From the NCBI GenBank assembly GCA_965214325.1, contig CBDCBG010000006.1:3162001-3226000 (forward strand): a stretch of 64,000 nucleotides of DNA, read 5' to 3'. The stretch comes from JAJEFO01 sp965214325. Lineage in GTDB: Bacteria > Pseudomonadota > Alphaproteobacteria > Rhodobacterales > Rhodobacteraceae. Positions 61,198-64,000 of this stretch are shown piece by piece (position 1 is the first letter of the stretch; each line of letters opens with the position of its first letter). Both the position numbers and the translations under genes were made by a program. The notes under the pieces are model-generated. The model saw only the letters and a list, made by a program, of their open reading frames with translations. It did not search any database and was not told the DNA's origin.

Positions 61198-62469
61198 TCA
61201 GGACAAGCCCGCCGCAACGTGCGCAACGCCGATCGCGGCTTCCACATTTGTTGCGCATGCCGGCAGAACGCCAAGGGCCTTGGCCCGGATGTCAGTGAAT
61301 GCGGGGTTTCGTGCGCCGCCGCCCGCCGAGTAGATCGCGTCCGGGAAGCCGCCGCCTCTGGTCTCGATTTCGCGATAGCACTGCGCTTCGATCCGTGCGA
61401 TGCCTTCCAGCAGGCCTTGCAGGAAGATCGCGTCATCGGCGGGCCGGGGCGCAACGCGCGGCGCAAGATTGGGGTCGTTGACCGGAAATCGCTCTCCAGC
61501 GCGGATCAACGGATAGTAGTCAAGTCCGGAGGGTACAAGCGGGTCAATTCCGGCGCTCAGCCGGACAATGTCTTCGGACGAAAAAAAATGTGCCAGGACC
61601 GCACCGCCGGAGTTGGACGCTCCGCCAGCCAGCCATGCATCCCCAAGCCGATGCGAGTAAAGCCCGATCGCAGGATCGTCGATGCGCATTTTGGCGAGCA
61701 TCTTTATTGCCAGAGTGGAGCCAAGCGAGGTCACGGCCGTTCCGGGCCTTGAAGGCGCCGCCGCAAGGAAAGCCGCGATGCTGTCGGTGGTGCCGGCGCA
61801 GATAACGGCACTCGAAGCCAGCCCGAACCGGGCGGCGAGATTGGGCGCGACCTCCGAGACCGGAGTTCCTACCGTATGGGCAAGTGGCAGCAGGGCGGTG
61901 TCCATGACCTTGCCGATCCAGTCAGGCCAGCTTCCTGTCGCGGGGTCCAGACCGGTCTTAAAGGAGTTGTTGTGATCGGAATGTCCGCCGCGTCCTGTCA
62001 GCCTGGCAACGATGAAATCGGCCTGGTGCAGAAGATGGCGGGCAAGTCCGTCTGCGTCTTCCGCGACGAGGCGCATGGCGCGCGCGAGCGCGGAACCCGA
62101 CCCCCGAGCGATATGCGACGGCGGGGCGTGCATGTCGATCCGAGACGCCTCGGACTCGAAGCCGCCGGAATCATACATCAATGCCCGACCGACCGGGCGC
62201 AGTCCTGCGTCGCACAGCACCATGCTGCCGGAAGTGCCATCGACGGCGATCCGCGAAATCTCAGTTCCCCCGTGACCGAACTCCTTCAGTGCCGAGACCT
62301 GCCGCAAAAGGCAGGTTTCCACAGCCTGCCACCACTTTTCTGCGTCAATGCGGTCTGGGTCCTGGGGCAGATGCGTCGAGCGGGCCATCGAAACGACTTC
62401 CCCGCACTCGTCCACGACAGCGGTTCGAATGCCGCTTGTACCCACGTCAATGCCAAGCGCAAGGCTCAT
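61198..62469 (-). CDS. FGGY-family carbohydrate kinase
   Basis: The 423-residue product begins LALGIDVGTSGIRTAVVDECG (phosphate-1 motif). It continues RIAVDGTSGSMVLCD, VICAGTTDSIAAFLAA with the catalytic aspartate region, and SAGGGARNPAFTDIRAKAL (adenosine motif). It belongs to the broad FGGY family of ribulokinase and xylulokinase relatives; the exact sugar is unclear. It is shorter than typical xylulokinase and differs from the xylB product at 9161. The start overlaps the stop of the aldolase gene by four bases (ATGA), so kinase and aldolase are coupled and probably act in sequence on one sugar. Confidence 0.88.
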   Translation of the reverse strand: MSLALGIDVGTSGIRTAVVDECGEVVSMARSTHLPQDPDRIDAEKWWQAVETCLLRQVSALKEFGHGGTEISRIAVDGTSGSMVLCDAGLRPVGRALMYDSGGFESEASRIDMHAPPSHIARGSGSALARAMRLVAEDADGLARHLLHQADFIVARLTGRGGHSDHNNSFKTGLDPATGSWPDWIGKVMDTALLPLAHTVGTPVSEVAPNLAARFGLASSAVICAGTTDSIAAFLAAAPSRPGTAVTSLGSTLAIKMLAKMRIDDPAIGLYSHRLGDAWLAGGASNSGGAVLAHFFSSEDIVRLSAGIDPLVPSGLDYYPLIRAGERFPVNDPNLAPRVAPRPADDAIFLQGLLEGIARIEAQCYREIETRGGGFPDAIYSAGGGARNPAFTDIRAKALGVLPACATNVEAAIGVAHVAAGLS

Positions 62470-63443
62470 GGACGCGAGGCCAGTGCCTGCCGGTACTTTT
62501 CGGCATCCCAGTTCAGGAGTTCCGCCTCTGCCCGGGACCCTATTGGATTCGCGGACCAATCCTCCGGCAGGCGGCCGAGTACGTCCGAAAGGCATCGCAG
62601 CATGGCCCGCTGGCCAGGAGACGCATCGGTGCGAAGCGCGATCCCGACGCCCTCGGACAGGATTGCCGGCCTCCCGCCGGCCCCGTCGGCGTCGGGCAGT
62701 CCCCCGGGCCCGAGAAAGACAACATGGTCGGGATAGTACGAGCCGGACATTGCCAACGTGCAGGTCCGAGGTTCTTGCGCCATCCAACCCTCGCACGCCC
62801 ATTCCAGGCCGGAGCCCGGGCTTGCTTCCGGATGGGTGTACGCCGCCGCACGATGTGGCATGGCAAGCCTTTGCTCCACTTCGCCGAGCAGGTCGGAAAC
62901 TTCCAGCACCGAACTGCCGCAGCAGATCAGTCCGTGGTTTTGCAAAATGATCACGGCCGTCTTCGCCGTCACCCGCGACATGATAAGTTTGGTCAATGGC
63001 AGGCCAGGCATTTCATAAGGCACCAACACGAAGGGCAGGCCTTCGAGCTTGTCCCGTGCGGCGGCACGGCCTTCAGGGCTGATCGCATGCGTAAGGGTCG
63101 CGATCGAATGCGTATGCACAACGACCGCATGATCGAGCGCGGCATGAAACGTCGTCTCGATTGACGGTCGAAGCGTGGCGTGCGGGTCCAGAACGCTTTC
63201 CTGGCAACTTCCGTCCCCGGCGGACCCGTGCGCTTCCGCAAGCGCCGCCGCGCGGTCAACTGCGACGAAGATGTCCTTCCGTTCCGCTTGTGCCAGTTCC
63301 GTGCCCGAGGCCTTGATCCACATGATCTCGCCGTCCTTTACGGAAGTGTTTCCTCCCGGGCCCTGGACTTGAAGCGGATCCTTGCCGAGTCGGGCCGAAA
63401 GGGCGCGAAATTCGGAATCGAGAAGTTCAAGGCGTGCGCTCAT
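62466..63443 (-). CDS. Class II aldolase/adducin family protein
   Basis: The 325-residue product has the class II aldolase fold: VQGPGGNTSVKDGEIMWIKASGTEL near the N-terminus, the zinc-binding HTHS at about residue 110 (AVVVHTHSIATLTH) and LQNHGLICCG with the third histidine. The family includes L-fuculose- and L-rhamnulose-phosphate aldolases. The C-terminal 130 residues extend beyond the usual 210-residue domain. It is the first gene of a pair with the FGGY kinase and would cleave the phosphorylated sugar. The substrate is not identifiable. Confidence 0.88.
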   Translation of the reverse strand: MSARLELLDSEFRALSARLGKDPLQVQGPGGNTSVKDGEIMWIKASGTELAQAERKDIFVAVDRAAALAEAHGSAGDGSCQESVLDPHATLRPSIETTFHAALDHAVVVHTHSIATLTHAISPEGRAAARDKLEGLPFVLVPYEMPGLPLTKLIMSRVTAKTAVIILQNHGLICCGSSVLEVSDLLGEVEQRLAMPHRAAAYTHPEASPGSGLEWACEGWMAQEPRTCTLAMSGSYYPDHVVFLGPGGLPDADGAGGRPAILSEGVGIALRTDASPGQRAMLRCLSDVLGRLPEDWSANPIGSRAEAELLNWDAEKYRQALASRP

Positions 63444-63613
63444 CAGGTGTCCGCCCTGGAAACCCCGGCCTCGAGTCCGGGGAGGAAGGCGCGCCTCTTC
63501 GCTTGGTGCGGGCCAGTCCGGAGCTCACTTGGACTGACGAGAAAATTGGAGGCTACGCTTGCTCTCTCAGAAGGCTGAATCATAAGTCATTGAGTTGATC
63601 ATGTCATTGGTTT

Positions 63614-64000
63614 TCATGGCGTTGCCCCTCGCGCCAGACGGCGGGTCAGGAAGCGGCAGGCGGCCAGCTGGACCCAGGCCAGGGAGCTCGCCAGCGTCCG
63701 CTCCACGTCCTTCGCCAGGCGCCGGCACCACGACAGCCAGGCGAACGTCCGCTCCACCACCCATCGGCGACAGGGGACGGTGAAGCCCCTTGTCTCCCTG
63801 GGCCCGGGCACGATCTCCAGGATCGATCCGGGGCCGTGCTCCGCCAGCGCGGCCTCCGGCTTCGGTCCCGCATGCCCGCCGTCCGCCCACAGCTTTCTCA
63901 CCTCCGGCGCCTTCTCCGGCACCGCGAGGATGACAGCCGGCGCACCGTCCCGGTCCTGCACGTCGGCCGCGTGAACCCGGACCGCGATCGGGAACCCCTC
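63614..64000 (-). CDS. IS5-family transposase, partial (runs off the window)
   Basis: The frame enters from the right edge of the window and ends at 63614. Readable blocks are the aspartate-containing LWADGGHAGPKPE and the glutamate block RGFTVPCRRWVVERTFAWLSWCRRLAKDVE, which form the end of the IS5/IS427-type DDE core. Residues upstream (RVHAADVQDRDGAPAVI) belong to the same frame. Whether the N-terminal half is intact cannot be seen. The left boundary of the element lies somewhere between about 63560 and 63610; I could not fix it because the other end is outside. Confidence 0.85.
   Translation of the reverse strand, partial: EGFPIAVRVHAADVQDRDGAPAVILAVPEKAPEVRKLWADGGHAGPKPEAALAEHGPGSILEIVPGPRETRGFTVPCRRWVVERTFAWLSWCRRLAKDVERTLASSLAWVQLAACRFLTRRLARGATP

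Noticed and set aside
1..64000. CRISPR arrays, tRNA and rRNA genes
   Set aside because: No regularly spaced repeats, cloverleaf-like sequences or rRNA motifs were noticed on either strand; a tRNAscan or CRISPR search would settle this.

Overview
The window is high-GC DNA from an alphaproteobacterium, most likely Rhodobacterales-like. The evidence is the rbfA-truB-rpsO order, DUF3572 and YggT proteins, a phaZ/phaC/phasin locus, and an EF-hand/ECF sigma cluster. Its dominant feature is mobile DNA. By hand-mapped boundaries, almost half of the 64 kb is insertion sequences (IS) and group II intron DNA, much of it nested several layers deep. This suggests a lineage under relaxed selection, such as a host-associated one, but that is inference.

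Layout. 0-5 kb: a TauD/TfdA-type dioxygenase gene broken by an IS1634-family element, and a convergent 94-codon gene broken by an IS630-family element. 5-8.1 kb (minus): rpsO, DUF1643, truB, a phosphodiester-glycosidase-like gene and rbfA. 8.2-18.8 kb: dapB, xylulokinase, scoA-scoB, katG, arfB, a queuosine-precursor-type transporter, mepA, a UMF1-type MFS transporter and yggT. 19-20.7 kb: an intact ISKra4-family element. 20.8-23.2 kb: EF-hand protein, ECF sigma factor, two small membrane proteins and DUF3572. 23.2-30.3 kb: phaZ, phaC and two paralogous phasins separated by an IS4-family element. Each phasin has a pair of PhaR-like operators, one of each pair lying inside a sigma70-type promoter. 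30.4-35.4 kb: a polyamine-type ABC transporter operon.

35.5-58.6 kb is a pile of nested mobile elements. A decayed ISKra4 copy is followed by a 2.5 kb IS of a family I cannot place. A group II intron sits exactly between that IS's right terminal repeat and its target-site duplication. The intron carries an IS1634 copy, which carries an IS21 copy. Next come a 448-nt ORF-less group II intron and a 10.3 kb nest: an IS630 copy containing a second copy of the 2.5 kb IS and an IS4-family copy, which itself holds another IS4-type element and another ISKra4 element. Removing each insertion with one copy of its target duplication restores full-length in-frame transposase genes, so the layering order can be read directly.

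58.8-63.4 kb (minus): creatinase, a DUF3883 nuclease-like protein, an FGGY sugar kinase and a class II aldolase. The window ends inside an IS5-family transposase. No tRNA, rRNA or CRISPR array was seen. All assignments are by reading motifs and comparing copies within the window; no database search was possible.
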